From: Spiractinospora alimapuensis
Lineage (GTDB): Bacteria > Actinomycetota > Actinomycetes > Streptosporangiales > Streptosporangiaceae
Direction: 5' to 3'
Assembly (NCBI RefSeq): GCF_018437505.1
Contig: NZ_CP072467.1
Location: 2,356,001 to 2,420,000 of the forward strand
DNA: 64,000 nucleotides
How positions within the stretch are numbered: position 1 is the stretch's first letter; every line of letters starts with the position of its first letter. The position numbers were made by a program, and so were the translations under genes. Positions 39,667 through 50,343 of this stretch are shown here, in pieces. Under the pieces are notes generated by a model. It saw only the letters and a list, made by a program, of their open reading frames with translations, did no database searches and was not told the origin of the DNA.

Positions 39667-42504
39667 GTGGTTGAGTCATCCACCCAGACACCGAGTCAGG
39701 TCCGGCCCGAGGAGACGCCGGTTCGCGTCCTGCGCCGGGACGGATCGGTGTCGGGTTTCGACGCCGACAAGATCTCGGTCGCGCTCACCAAGGCGTTCCT
39801 CGCCGTGGAGGGAGACGGCGCGGCCGCGTCGTCGCGACTGCACGACCTGGTGTCCGCACTGACCCAGGAGGTCCAGGCCGCACTGTCGCGGTACTCCGGA
39901 CCGGGCACGATCCTGCACATCGAGCAGATCCAGGACCAGGTCGAACTCGCCCTGATGCGGGGCGGCAACCATCAGGTCGCGCGGGACTACGTGCTCTACC
40001 GGGAACAGCGCTCCGAGGCCCGCCGCGCCGCCGCCGGCACTACGACCGCCCCCGGCGCGGCCCAGGAACCTGACCTGACCGTGACCCACACCGACGGCAC
40101 CACCCACCCGCTGGACTGGGCGCGGGTACGCACCATCACCGAGCAGGCGTGTTCGGGACTGGACAACATCGATCCGGCCGTCGTCCTGACCGAGGCCCGA
40201 CGCAACCTCTACGACGGCATGAGTACCACCGAGCTCGACGAGGCGCTGACCCTCGCCGCTCGCGCGCTCGTGGAACGCGACCCGGACTACTCGCGGGTCA
40301 GCGCCCGCCTTCTCCTCGACCAACTGCGCCGCGAGGCCCTGTCCCACCTGGCCGGCGAGCCCCGAGAGACCGACCAGGAACAGATCCGCGACCTGTACCC
40401 GTCCTACTTCGCCGACTACGTCCACCGCGGCGTCGAGCTGGAGATGCTCGCCCCCGAGCTCGCCGGGTTCGACCTCGACCTGCTGGGCGAGGCGCTGCAC
40501 CCCGAGCGAGATCTGGACTTCGACTACCTGGGGCTGCAGACCCTCTACGACCGCTACTTCCTGCACACGCGCGGCACCCGCCTCGAGCTGCCACAGGCGT
40601 TCTTCATGCGGGTCGCGATGGGGCTGGCGCTGAACGAGGACCGGCGTGAGGAGCGTGCGGTCGAGTTCTACGAACTGCTCTCCTCGTTCGACTTCATGTG
40701 CTCCACCCCCACGCTGTTCAACGCGGGGACCACTCGGCCCCAGTTGTCGTCGTGCTTCCTGACCACGGTCGACGACGACCTGGACTCGATCTTCCGGGCG
40801 TACCGCAACAACGCGCTGCTCGCGAAGTACAGCGGGGGGCTCGGCAACGACTGGACCCCGGTGCGGGGTATGGGCGCCCACATCAAGGGCACCAACGGCA
40901 CCTCCCAGGGGCTCGTCCCGTTCCTGAAGATCGCCAACGACACGGCCGTCGCGGTCAACCAGGGTGGGAAACGCAAGGGCGCCGCCTGCGCGTACCTGGA
41001 GACGTGGCACATCGACATCGAGGAGTTCCTCGACCTGCGCAAGAACACCGGCGACGACCGGCGTCGGACCCACGACATGAACACCGCCGCCTGGGTGCCG
41101 GACGAGTTCATGCGCCGGGTCGAGGCCGACGCCGACTGGTGGCTTTTCTCCCCCGACGAGGTTCCCGACCTGCACGACCTGTACGGGCCGGAGTTCACCG
41201 AGCGGTACCGGCACTACGAGCGGGCGGCCGAACGGGGCGAGCTGACGGTGTCCCGCCGGGTCCGCGCCGTGGAGCTGTGGCGTCGCATCCTCACCATGCT
41301 GTTCGAGACCGGGCACCCGTGGATCACCTTCAAGGACCCGTGCAACCTGCGGTCACCGCAGCAGCACGCGGGCGTGGTGCACTCCTCCAACCTGTGCACG
41401 GAGATCACCCTCAACACGAGCGGCGACGAGGTCGCGGTGTGCAACCTTGGCTCCGTCAACCTCGCGCGGCACGTCACCCCCGAAGGGCTGGACACCGACC
41501 GGCTGCGGCGCACGGTGCGCACGGCGGTGCGGATGTTGGACAACGTGATCGACATCAACTTCTACACGATCCCCGAGGCACTCCGGTCCAACCTCCGGCA
41601 TCGGCCGGTGGGACTCGGGCTGATGGGCTTCGCCGACGCGCTCGTGCGGCAGGGAATCCCCCAGGCCTCCGTGGACGCCGTGGAGTTCGCCGACCGCAGC
41701 ATGGAGGAGATCAGCTTCCACGCCATCGCGGCCTCCAGCGACCTCGCGCGTGAGCGGGGCCGCTACGAGTCCTTCGACGGGTCCCTGTGGAGCCAGGGGG
41801 TGCTGCCGATCGACTCGCTGCGGCTGCTCGCCGACGCCCGGGGGGACGCCGAATTCGACCACTCCGCCACCCTGGACTGGGACGGGTTGCGCGAGCGGGT
41901 GCGGCGCGAGGGGATGCGCAACTCCAACGTGATGGCCATCGCGCCCACCGCGACGATCGCGAACGTCTGCGGGGTCACCCAGTCCATCGAACCGCTGTAC
42001 CGCAACCTGTACGTGAAGTCGAACATGTCCGGTGACTTCACCGTGGTCAACCCGTACCTGGTGCGGGATCTACGGCGGGCCGGCCTGTGGGACGCGGCGA
42101 TGGTCGCCGACCTGAAGTACTTCGACGGGGTGCTGGGCCCGATCGACCGGATCCCGGCCGAGCTCAAGGAACGGTACGCGACGGCGTTCGAGATCGAACC
42201 GCGCTGGCTGGTCGCAGCCGCGGCGCGTCGACAGAAGTGGATCGACCAGGCGCAGTCGCTGAACCTCTACCTGGCCGAGCCCAGTGGCCGAAAGCTGGAC
42301 GAGCTCTACCGGTCGGCGTGGCGCAGCGGACTCAAGACGACCTACTACCTGCGCTCCAGCAGCGCGACCTCGGTGGAGAAGAGCACGCTGCGTGGAACCG
42401 ACGGCAGGCTGAACGCCGTCCCCGCCACCGTCGCCGGAACCGCTCCCCCGGAGGGCCCGGCCATCTGCTCGGTGGACGACGAGGGGTGTGAGGCGTGCCA
42501 GTAG
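39667..42504 (+). CDS. nrdA: Class I ribonucleotide reductase, large subunit, two ATP-cones
   Basis: 945 residues, longer than the 760 of E. coli NrdA because of two N-terminal ATP-cones: about 15-110 ([18 protein letters not shown]) and about 140-235 ([20 protein letters not shown]). The barrel has SSCFL (first redox Cys), the NLCTEI radical site (N, C, E) and CNLGSVNL (second redox Cys), [10 protein letters not shown], and the C-terminal shuttle CEAC. This double-cone architecture resembles Chlamydia and Pseudomonas NrdA. GTG 39667 has GGGGGAGA before it; the frame is open upstream through the riboswitch, but that part is not protein. Followed by nrdB 47 bases later. Confidence 0.93.
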   Translation: MVESSTQTPSQVRPEETPVRVLRRDGSVSGFDADKISVALTKAFLAVEGDGAAASSRLHDLVSALTQEVQAALSRYSGPGTILHIEQIQDQVELALMRGGNHQVARDYVLYREQRSEARRAAAGTTTAPGAAQEPDLTVTHTDGTTHPLDWARVRTITEQACSGLDNIDPAVVLTEARRNLYDGMSTTELDEALTLAARALVERDPDYSRVSARLLLDQLRREALSHLAGEPRETDQEQIRDLYPSYFADYVHRGVELEMLAPELAGFDLDLLGEALHPERDLDFDYLGLQTLYDRYFLHTRGTRLELPQAFFMRVAMGLALNEDRREERAVEFYELLSSFDFMCSTPTLFNAGTTRPQLSSCFLTTVDDDLDSIFRAYRNNALLAKYSGGLGNDWTPVRGMGAHIKGTNGTSQGLVPFLKIANDTAVAVNQGGKRKGAACAYLETWHIDIEEFLDLRKNTGDDRRRTHDMNTAAWVPDEFMRRVEADADWWLFSPDEVPDLHDLYGPEFTERYRHYERAAERGELTVSRRVRAVELWRRILTMLFETGHPWITFKDPCNLRSPQQHAGVVHSSNLCTEITLNTSGDEVAVCNLGSVNLARHVTPEGLDTDRLRRTVRTAVRMLDNVIDINFYTIPEALRSNLRHRPVGLGLMGFADALVRQGIPQASVDAVEFADRSMEEISFHAIAASSDLARERGRYESFDGSLWSQGVLPIDSLRLLADARGDAEFDHSATLDWDGLRERVRREGMRNSNVMAIAPTATIANVCGVTQSIEPLYRNLYVKSNMSGDFTVVNPYLVRDLRRAGLWDAAMVADLKYFDGVLGPIDRIPAELKERYATAFEIEPRWLVAAAARRQKWIDQAQSLNLYLAEPSGRKLDELYRSAWRSGLKTTYYLRSSSATSVEKSTLRGTDGRLNAVPATVAGTAPPEGPAICSVDDEGCEACQ

Positions 42505-42551
42505 GCCCCGCGTCCGTTCCCACCCACCGAACCCACGAAGAAGGACCTCCC

Positions 42552-43628
<1,077 letters not shown>

Positions 43629-44429
43629 TCAGCTACGGAGCAGCCCGTCGATGACGGCGAGATCCTCCAGCAGGATGGGGTCCTCGGTTGCGTCGAAGGC
43701 GGTGGCGACGGCCGCACGGAGGTCGTCGCCACCGAGCCAGGCGTGCAACCCGCCGAAGCCCGAGGTCCAGAACGCGTTCGTCGGCAACCACCCCTCCTCG
43801 GACGGACGCAGGTGGTGGAGGAGAAACTCGCGCAGGCACGCCGTGGCGAACCGGGACCGGCCTCCCGCGATCTCCTCGGTCCAGTGATCCAGGTAGGGGG
43901 TGAGGTCGTCCTCGGCGCGGGAGATGGCGGTGAGCGCGGTGTCCACGTCGACGTCCGGAGCCAGGTCCGGCGTCGGACCCGTCGGCGGTGAGGAGAGGAT
44001 TCGCCGCCACACCGCCCACAGCACGGTACGCACCGCGTCCCTCCTGTGGGCGGGCCACGCCGTCAACCACTCGGCGTCCCAGAGCCGCCCGGTGACGACC
44101 TCCAGGTCGGGCCACTGGAAGCTCTCCCGACAGGCGATCTCCAGGATCCGCGGCAGGAAGTACTGAAAGTCCGTCACCCCACCCACAGTCGCCAACACGT
44201 GCACTACGTAGGGCCGCAGCACGTCCGCGGAGAGATCCCCTACGCCCCTGGGCATCAACAGGGCCGCCACCTCCGCCTCGGTGCAACAACACGGGCAGGA
44301 CTCGATGCCGCTGGGCCGCGGTACGTCGGAGAACGCCGCGTACAACCGCTCGATCGCCGTGGCAACCGACACCACCGGGACGGACACGACCTCAGGGTAC
44401 ACAGCGTTGACGGCTTCGCCAGGTCTCAC
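43629..44429 (-). CDS. Conserved actinobacterial hypothetical protein
   Basis: 266 residues, no membrane segment. A Cys cluster CPCCC near residue 45 is followed by a mostly helical region, including DVLRPYVVHVLATVGGVTDF, then FQYFLPRILEIA. The C-terminus is LLEDLAVIDGLLRS. I do not recognise the family; the CPCC could bind zinc or be a redox motif. The end directly abuts nrdB and the gene converges on it. The start is uncertain: GTG 44429 has GAGGAG but only one base of spacing, and GTG 44387 is possible. Confidence 0.6.
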   Translation of the reverse strand: MRPGEAVNAVYPEVVSVPVVSVATAIERLYAAFSDVPRPSGIESCPCCCTEAEVAALLMPRGVGDLSADVLRPYVVHVLATVGGVTDFQYFLPRILEIACRESFQWPDLEVVTGRLWDAEWLTAWPAHRRDAVRTVLWAVWRRILSSPPTGPTPDLAPDVDVDTALTAISRAEDDLTPYLDHWTEEIAGGRSRFATACLREFLLHHLRPSEEGWLPTNAFWTSGFGGLHAWLGGDDLRAAVATAFDATEDPILLEDLAVIDGLLRS

Positions 44430-44455
44430 GCTCCTCGCCCGGATACCCTCGTGTG

Positions 44456-44701
44456 ATGACGGTCGAGGTGAGCGCCCACGCGGCGACGGGGCATGTGTCT
44501 TGGCTGTTGGAACGCGTCGCCACCGGTGAGAAGGTCGTGATCTTCGATGCTGGTCGGCCCGTCGCCGAACTCGTGTCGCACCGCCCGGCTCCGGTGGAGA
44601 TCGGAGCCTTCGCGCACGAGGTGTCCTACGACGACACCGAGTTCGAGGAACTGGACCCCGACATCCAGCGGCTCTTCTACGGGGACGACGCCGCTGACTG
44701 A
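44456..44701 (+). CDS. Phd/YefM-type antitoxin without adjacent toxin
   Basis: 81 residues. The N-terminus MTVEVSAHAATGHVSWLLERVATGEKVVIFDAGRPVAELV matches the Phd/YefM DNA-binding fold: a beta strand, the helix ending LLERVATGE and the 'GRPVAELV' strand pair. The acidic C-terminus (DDTEFEELDPDIQRLF) looks like a toxin-binding tail. The next gene is an oxidoreductase 47 bases on, not a PIN or RelE toxin. So this is an orphan, or it regulates in trans. Confidence 0.65.
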   Translation: MTVEVSAHAATGHVSWLLERVATGEKVVIFDAGRPVAELVSHRPAPVEIGAFAHEVSYDDTEFEELDPDIQRLFYGDDAAD

Positions 44702-44748
44702 CGCGCGGGCTTGCCTCTGACGCGTGGGTCAGGGGTTAGCGTCCGCGC

Positions 44749-45807
44749 ATGTCGAAACGGTCTTCTTTGTCAGCCACGTCCTCTCCTACGTCGCTACCTG
44801 GGCGCTCGCGTGAGGTGCGCCTCGCCGAGGTTCCGGACGGGTTGCCGCGCGCGGAGCACTTTCGGGTCGTGAACGCGCCGCTCGATCCCCCCGGTGAGGG
44901 GGAGGTTCTGGTGCGCAACCGGTACTTCCATGTCTTCACGGCACTGCGGACCCTGCTCGGGGCGTCTCCGGAGAACGCGCACGTCGGGGGGTTGGCGCCG
45001 GGGGACGCGCTTTGGGGGGCCACGGTGGGCGAGGTTCTCTCGGCGCCGGAGGCCAGCGGGTTGGAACCCGGGGATCTGGTCACCCACCTGGCCGGGTGGC
45101 GCGAGTACGCCGTCCTGCCGGCCGCCCAGTGCGCGCGGGTCCGTGACGTCCTGCCGGACCGGGCGGCGCACCTGGGGCAGGGGTGGCCGGCGTACGCGAC
45201 GTTGACCCGAACGGCGGAGGTGCGTTCCGGGGACACGGTGTTCGTGACCGGGGGCGCGGGCGCCGTGGGATCCATGGCGGGACAGTTCGCGCGGCTGTTG
45301 GGGGCCGGTCGGGTGATCGGCAGTACCAGCTCGGCGGAGAAGGCGACGCGGCTCACCAAGGAGCTGGGGTACGACGCCGTGGTGGTGCGCGGAGCCGGGT
45401 CGATCGCCGAGCAGTTGGCCGCCGCCGCGCCCGCCGGTATCGACGTCCTGTTCGACACGGTGGGCGGGGAGCAGTTGCGGGCGGCGGTGACGGCGGCCCG
45501 CTCCGGGGCGCGTTTCGCGTTGTTCGGGGCGCTGTCCGGGCAGCTCGCCCCGGACAGCGCCGGGAGGGCCGCGCCCGTCGAGCTGGACGGCTTGCAGGTC
45601 ATCATGAAGCAGATCACCATGCGAGGAGTGATGGGCATCAGCGCGCAGCACGCGCCGGAGGAGTGGGTCGACCGGTTCGGCGGATGGCTGCGCTCCGGGG
45701 AGATCGCCTTCACGCACCAGCGGATCTCCGGACTGGACCGGGCGCCCCAGGCGTTCTCCGACATGGTGGCGGGACGCTACCTGGGCGCCGTCATCGTGGA
45801 GCTCTGA
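44749..45807 (+). CDS. NADP-dependent MDR oxidoreductase (zinc-free, CurA/PTGR-like)
   Basis: 352 residues. MDR fold with the NADP site VFVTGGAGAVGSMAGQFARL near 162-180, ending QRISGLDRAPQAFSDMVAGR. No zinc-ligand pattern, as in double-bond reductases of the CurA/PTGR/leukotriene B4 dehydrogenase class. The N-terminal EVRLAEVPDGLPRAEHF is typical. Substrates would be enones or quinones. A MerR gene follows 15 bases later and probably regulates it. Confidence 0.85.
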   Translation: MSKRSSLSATSSPTSLPGRSREVRLAEVPDGLPRAEHFRVVNAPLDPPGEGEVLVRNRYFHVFTALRTLLGASPENAHVGGLAPGDALWGATVGEVLSAPEASGLEPGDLVTHLAGWREYAVLPAAQCARVRDVLPDRAAHLGQGWPAYATLTRTAEVRSGDTVFVTGGAGAVGSMAGQFARLLGAGRVIGSTSSAEKATRLTKELGYDAVVVRGAGSIAEQLAAAAPAGIDVLFDTVGGEQLRAAVTAARSGARFALFGALSGQLAPDSAGRAAPVELDGLQVIMKQITMRGVMGISAQHAPEEWVDRFGGWLRSGEIAFTHQRISGLDRAPQAFSDMVAGRYLGAVIVEL

Positions 45808-45822
45808 CGACCGGGAGGACAG

Positions 45823-46197
45823 ATGCGGATCGGCGACGCCGCGGCGGCGGCGGGCACCACCCCTCGCGCCCTGCGCTTCTACGAACAGCGGGGGCTCCTC
45901 CCCCCGCCACGGCGCACGGCGACGGGACAACGCGAGTACGGTCCTCGGGAGGTGGCGCGGTTACGCGTGATCCGCGATCTGCTGTCCCTCGGCCTCACGG
46001 TGGAGGACCTTCGCGGCTGCGCCGACCAACTTCACCTCCTCGAGGACGGGCTCCCCGGCCGCTGTTCCAGCCAAGAAGGCGTCGCCGGCCGGCGCCTCGA
46101 CCAACTGGACGCCGAGATCGCTCGGCTCACCGAGTTACGCACCCGCCTGGCCGCACGTGTCGGCGAGCGCTCCAGTGACCCGGTGGCTTCTCCGTGA
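45823..46197 (+). CDS. MerR-family regulator
   Basis: 124 residues. Winged HTH MRIGDAAAAAGTTPRALRFY followed by EQRGLLPPPR, then a dimerisation coiled coil about 75-115. The single Cys at about 68 and Cys at 82 do not form the classical metal-binding pattern of MerR, so a small organic or oxidant signal is more likely. It directly follows the MDR oxidoreductase with GGGAGGACAG as ribosome site; the pair looks like one operon for detoxification. Confidence 0.83.
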   Translation: MRIGDAAAAAGTTPRALRFYEQRGLLPPPRRTATGQREYGPREVARLRVIRDLLSLGLTVEDLRGCADQLHLLEDGLPGRCSSQEGVAGRRLDQLDAEIARLTELRTRLAARVGERSSDPVASP

Positions 46198-46370
46198 GGT
46201 TCTGTCATGGCGCGGACTGGAGGCAGTGACCGGGGAGAGGACTCAGATGGTGAACCGATTCGAGCGGCGGGACCTCGAGGACGACGGTTCCGCCGTCCTG
46301 ACCCACTCCGGGGGCCTCTCCGAGGGCGGCTCCTGAGCCGTCCGTGCGGTTGGCGGATCGACTGACCGCG

Positions 46371-46844
46371 TTACCGGTCCTGGTGCCCCCACGGTCCGTC
46401 CGGCGCGAGGCCGACCAGAACGTCCCGCAGGGCACGCGGCAGCACGGGTTGGGTCAGGGTGGGGAAATCGGGCCAGGCGATCCACGCGTGGGATACGAAG
46501 TCGACCCGTTCGTCGGGAAGCTGGCCCTCGGTGGTCACCGGTGGCCGTTCGACCCAGAACCCGGCGACGAAGAAGTGTTCTGGCCCCACGAACCGAGCGC
46601 CGTTCCAGATCACGTCGCGTTCGATCGTGTGCGACCGGCCGGCGACGGCCCCTCCGTCCAGACCGGTCTCCTCCGCGAGTTCGCGTCGTGCCGCCGTGAG
46701 TGGCGTCTCCCCCGGCTCGATACCACCTCCGGGCGGCTCCCACAGCAGACGCCCCGAGTGCGGATCCCGCCACTGGATCATGAGCACCCGCCAGGACGCG
46801 TCCAGGCAGAGAACCCGCGCGGCGGGTCGGTGTCTCGTCTCCAC
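46371..46844 (-). CDS. Nudix hydrolase
   Basis: 157 residues. The Nudix box GGGIEPGETPLTAARRELAE continues ETGL at about 40-63 and fits Gx5Ex7REUxEExGU. It hydrolyses nucleoside diphosphates linked to another group; the substrate is not deducible. GTG 46844 is the start. The C-terminal residues after 130 vary. It lies between the MerR gene and the UvrA-like ATPase, with a gap of about 170 bases at 46198-46370 that holds no gene. Confidence 0.85.
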   Translation of the reverse strand: METRHRPAARVLCLDASWRVLMIQWRDPHSGRLLWEPPGGGIEPGETPLTAARRELAEETGLDGGAVAGRSHTIERDVIWNGARFVGPEHFFVAGFWVERPPVTTEGQLPDERVDFVSHAWIAWPDFPTLTQPVLPRALRDVLVGLAPDGPWGHQDR

Positions 46845-46938
46845 ACGCCCACCCTAAGCCGGCACCACTGAGGGCACGGTCGATGGCGACGTCGCCGTTC
46901 CCGTCGCACCTCGTCCGGCGGCGCCACGGTGAACGCCC

Positions 46939-49245
46939 TCAGGACACGGCGAGCCGAAGGTGGTGGCCGGTGACGGACGTCGGGTGGTGGACCAACTGGT
47001 GCGGGGGGCCTTCGAAGACCACGGTGCCGCCGGCCTCGCCCGCGCCGGGGCCGATGTCGATCACGTGGTCGGCCTGGGCGATGACCCGCTGGTTGTGTTC
47101 GACGGCGATGACGGTGGCGCCGTCGGCCACGAGGTGGGTGAAGAGCGCGACGAGGTCGTCGACGTCGGTGCCGTGCAGGCCAGCGGTGGGCTCGTCCACG
47201 ACGATCCGTTGTCCGCGCACCGTGCCGATGTCGCCGAGGTGTCGGGCCAGGCGCAGGCGTTGGCGTTCTCCCCCGGAGAGGGTGTCCACGCTCTGGCCGA
47301 GCGTGAGGTAGCCGAGGCCCACCCGACGCATCCACGTCAGCCGGTGGGTGACGTCCGGCCGGTCGGCGAACAGGGGCGCGGCCTGGGCGGGAGACATGGC
47401 GAGCACGTCGGCCATGGAGTGACCCCCCAGGGTGGCCGCGCGGGTCTCCGGGGCGAAGCGGGTTCCGTCGCAGGCGTCGCAGGTGGTGCGCACGTCGTCC
47501 AGGAAGGCGAGGTCGGTGGTGATGACGCCCTTGCCCTTGCACACCGGGCAGGCGCCGCGGGCGTTGGCGCTGAACCACGACGGGTGTCGCCCGGTGGCGC
47601 GGGCGAACGTCTCCCGGATGGGCTCGGCGACGGCGAGCGCGGTGGCGGGGGTCGACCGGGTGCCGCCGCGCAGGGGCGCCTGGTCGACGGCGACGAAGTC
47701 GGGGTGCTGGCGCGGGAGTTCGGTGCCGAACAGGGAGCTCTTGCCGGAGCCGGCGACCCCGGTCACGGCGGTGAACACGCCGAGGGGCACATCCACGGTG
47801 ACGTCGCGCAGGTTGTGGGTGGTCGCGTGGCGGATGGTGACATGGTCCCGGGGGTCGCGGGGGTCGGTGCGGAGCGCGACGGGTGCGCGCAGGACACGGC
47901 CGGTGGCCGTCGCCGTGTCGCGCACGCCGGCGGGGCTTCCCTCGTACTGGACGGTGCCCCCGTCCGTTCCCGCGCCCGGGCCCAGGTCGATCACGTGGTC
48001 GGCGGCGGCGATCACGCTCGGGTGGTGCTCCACGACGAGGATCGTGTTGTTGAGGTCGCGCAGCCGGGTCAGGAGTTCGAGGAGCCGGTGCACGTCGTGG
48101 GGGTGCAGGCCGGTGCTGGGTTCGTCGAACACGTAGCAGATGTCGCTGAGTGGGCTACCCAGATGCCGCACGATCTTGACGCGCTGGGCCTCCCCACCGG
48201 AGAGGGTGCTGGAGACCCGGTCGAGGCTGAGATACCCGAGGCCGACGGCGTCGAGCGAGTCCAACCGGTCGCGGATGGCCGCGAGCAGAGGTTGGACCTC
48301 GGGGGCGCGCATTGAGGCGACCACGTTGCGCAACGCGCTCACGGGCAGCGCGGACCAGTCGGCGATCGACGCACCGTCGACGCGGCTGGCCCGGGCTCGG
48401 TCGTTCAGGCGGGTGCCGCCGCAGTCCGGGCAGGGGTGACGGGTCACCACCCGCTCCAGCGCGTCCCGCTCGGCGTCGGTGAGGCGGGACGGCGTCTGGC
48501 GGAGGTAGGCGTCGCGGAGCCGGGGCAGGACGCCGTCGAAGATACCGGACTTCGGGTACTCGGGATGGGGGTTGGTGAGTCGTAGTCCTTCGGCGTGCAG
48601 GATCGTGTCCAGGTCGCGGGGCGACCAGCGGGACAGGGGCAGGTCGGGGTCGCCGACCCCGGACTGGGTCAGGCGTTTCCAGCGATAGGTCCCCGGGGCG
48701 AAGGTGGGGAACCGGACCGCGCCGTCCCGAAGGCTCACCGCGCGGTCGAGCAGTTGGTCCAGGTCGATGTCGTCGACGGCTCCCAAGCCCTCGCACCGGG
48801 GGCACATGCCCTCGGGGTCGTTGAAGGAGTAGGCGGGGGTGAACCCGGCGGAGGGGCGGCCCAGGCGCGAGAACAGGAGTCGCAGCGGGGCGGCCAGGTC
48901 GCTGGCGGTGGCGACGGTGGAACGCGCGTTGCCGGTGAAGCGGCGCTGGTCCACCACGGTCGTGTAGGTCAGTCCGTCGACCCGGTCCACGTCCGCCGGC
49001 GGGTGCTGCGGGAGCCGGTTGCGGATGAACGTCGGATAGGTCTCGGCGACCAGCCGTCGCGCCTCCGCGGCGATGGTGTCGAACACGAGCGACGACTTCC
49101 CCGACCCCGAGACTCCGGTGAACACCGTCAACCGGTGTTTCGGTATCCGCACCGAGGCCCCGCGCAGGTTGTTCGACCGGGCGCCCTCGACGGTGATCCA
49201 CTGGGCTCGGGCGGTGGGCGGGTCGGGTGTGTGTTCGCTTGCCAT
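46939..49245 (-). CDS. UvrA-like ABC ATPase (short excinuclease-type paralogue)
   Basis: 768 residues with two ABC modules: first Walker A GVSGSGKSSLVFD (about 45-57) and signature LSGGEAQR, second Walker A GVAGSGKSSLFG and signature LSGGERQR. Zinc-finger cysteine pairs CPRCEG, CPDCGG, CPVCKG and CDACDG are kept. It is about 180 residues shorter than true UvrA, like the UvrA2/DrrC class, which is linked to DNA-damaging drug tolerance. A WYL-type regulator gene is divergent; a shared operator candidate lies between them. Confidence 0.9.
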   Translation of the reverse strand: MASEHTPDPPTARAQWITVEGARSNNLRGASVRIPKHRLTVFTGVSGSGKSSLVFDTIAAEARRLVAETYPTFIRNRLPQHPPADVDRVDGLTYTTVVDQRRFTGNARSTVATASDLAAPLRLLFSRLGRPSAGFTPAYSFNDPEGMCPRCEGLGAVDDIDLDQLLDRAVSLRDGAVRFPTFAPGTYRWKRLTQSGVGDPDLPLSRWSPRDLDTILHAEGLRLTNPHPEYPKSGIFDGVLPRLRDAYLRQTPSRLTDAERDALERVVTRHPCPDCGGTRLNDRARASRVDGASIADWSALPVSALRNVVASMRAPEVQPLLAAIRDRLDSLDAVGLGYLSLDRVSSTLSGGEAQRVKIVRHLGSPLSDICYVFDEPSTGLHPHDVHRLLELLTRLRDLNNTILVVEHHPSVIAAADHVIDLGPGAGTDGGTVQYEGSPAGVRDTATATGRVLRAPVALRTDPRDPRDHVTIRHATTHNLRDVTVDVPLGVFTAVTGVAGSGKSSLFGTELPRQHPDFVAVDQAPLRGGTRSTPATALAVAEPIRETFARATGRHPSWFSANARGACPVCKGKGVITTDLAFLDDVRTTCDACDGTRFAPETRAATLGGHSMADVLAMSPAQAAPLFADRPDVTHRLTWMRRVGLGYLTLGQSVDTLSGGERQRLRLARHLGDIGTVRGQRIVVDEPTAGLHGTDVDDLVALFTHLVADGATVIAVEHNQRVIAQADHVIDIGPGAGEAGGTVVFEGPPHQLVHHPTSVTGHHLRLAVS

Positions 49246-49265
49246 ACGTCCACGCTACGATCAGA

Positions 49266-49286
49266 TGTGGACATTTATTGACCACA
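49266..49286. promoter_or_regulatory. Candidate operator between UvrA-like and WYL genes
   Basis: The core GTGGACA-TTTAT-TGACCAC has perfectly complementary seven-base arms except for the G/A edge, extended by T and A outside. It is 20 bases upstream of the UvrA-like start and 58 before the WYL regulator start, which suits autoregulation of both. The AT-rich centre stands out in this GC-rich region. Confidence 0.5.
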
Positions 49287-49344
49287 ACGGACTGCATCAT
49301 TCACCGGTGACGTGACCTGGGTCATGCACTACGGGAGGGACGCC

Positions 49345-50343
49345 ATGGCGGCGCCACGCGCACGGATGCTTCGACTTCTCTCACTGCTGCAGACCGGACG
49401 CCCCTGGCCCGCGGACGAACTCGCCGCCGCCATGGACACCACGTCCCGTACGTTGCGCCGGGACATCGACCACCTGCGCACCATGGGCTACCCCGTGCGC
49501 AGTGCCCGTGGCCCCGGCGGAAACTACCGGCTCGTCGCCGGGTCCGCGCTGCCTCCCCTGATGCTGGAGGACGACGAGGCGACCGCGACGGTGCTGGGCC
49601 TGCGGCTTGTGTCCGCGGGCGGGGCGGGGCTGGAGTTCTCGGCGGAGTCCGCGGAGCGGGCCGCCGCCAAGCTGCGGCGCCTTCTCCCCGCGCCCCTGCG
49701 GCGGCGAACGGACGAGGTTCTCGCCGCGGTCGAGGTCGCGGGGGCCGAGCACCCCCTGCCGAGCCCTGAGGCGGTGAGTCTGCTCGCCGCCGCCATCACC
49801 GCACGGGAGGGGGTCACCTTCACCTACGCGGGCAAAGAGGGGACCTCGCATCGCCGCGTGGAACCGGCCCGCCTCGTCCGGCTCCGCCAACGCTGGTACC
49901 TGGTCGCCTGGGACTCCGACCGCGACGACTGGCGGACGTTCCGCCTCGACCGCGTCGACGACCCGCGCCCCACGGGCGAGACGCACCCCGCACGGGACCT
50001 CCCCGCGGACGACCTGACGCGCTACCTCCGGGAACGGTTCCGCGGCCCGGAGACCATCGAGGTCGTGCTCACCCTGCGCACCGACGCCCGTGACGCCGCG
50101 ACCCGGCTCCACCGTGTCGACGGCGCGCTGGAGCCCGTCACCGAGCACGAGTGCCGCTACGTCGCCCACGTGGACTCCTACGCCTGGCTCGCGACGGTCC
50201 TCGTCCACTCCGACGTCGAGTTCACCGTGGAGCGACCCGCCGAGTTCGCCGACTACCTCGCGGGCGTGGCCCAGCGCCTGCTCCGGGGCACCGGCCGGGG
50301 ATCCGACGTCGGCGTCACCGAAAGCGGTAGCGGGTCTGACTGA
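49345..50343 (+). CDS. WYL-domain transcriptional regulator (YafY/DeoR-like HTH)
   Basis: 332 residues. An N-terminal HTH_11 (MLRLLSLLQTGRPWPADELA, then MDTTSRTLRRDIDHLRTMGY) is followed by a WYL domain with RWYLVAWDSDRDDWRTFRLDR near 180-210 and a WCX-type C-terminus. WYL regulators sense ssDNA or nucleotides and often control DNA-damage genes, so the divergent UvrA-like gene is the likely target. ATG 49345 has GGGAGGG eight bases upstream; a frame opening at 49312 adds no similarity. The last 29 bases overlap the convergent PNPOx-like gene. Confidence 0.87.
   Translation: MAAPRARMLRLLSLLQTGRPWPADELAAAMDTTSRTLRRDIDHLRTMGYPVRSARGPGGNYRLVAGSALPPLMLEDDEATATVLGLRLVSAGGAGLEFSAESAERAAAKLRRLLPAPLRRRTDEVLAAVEVAGAEHPLPSPEAVSLLAAAITAREGVTFTYAGKEGTSHRRVEPARLVRLRQRWYLVAWDSDRDDWRTFRLDRVDDPRPTGETHPARDLPADDLTRYLRERFRGPETIEVVLTLRTDARDAATRLHRVDGALEPVTEHECRYVAHVDSYAWLATVLVHSDVEFTVERPAEFADYLAGVAQRLLRGTGRGSDVGVTESGSGSD

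Noticed and set aside
39676-41316. Long minus-strand frame within nrdA
   Set aside because: Shadow of nrdA; Val/Gly/Arg-rich without motifs.
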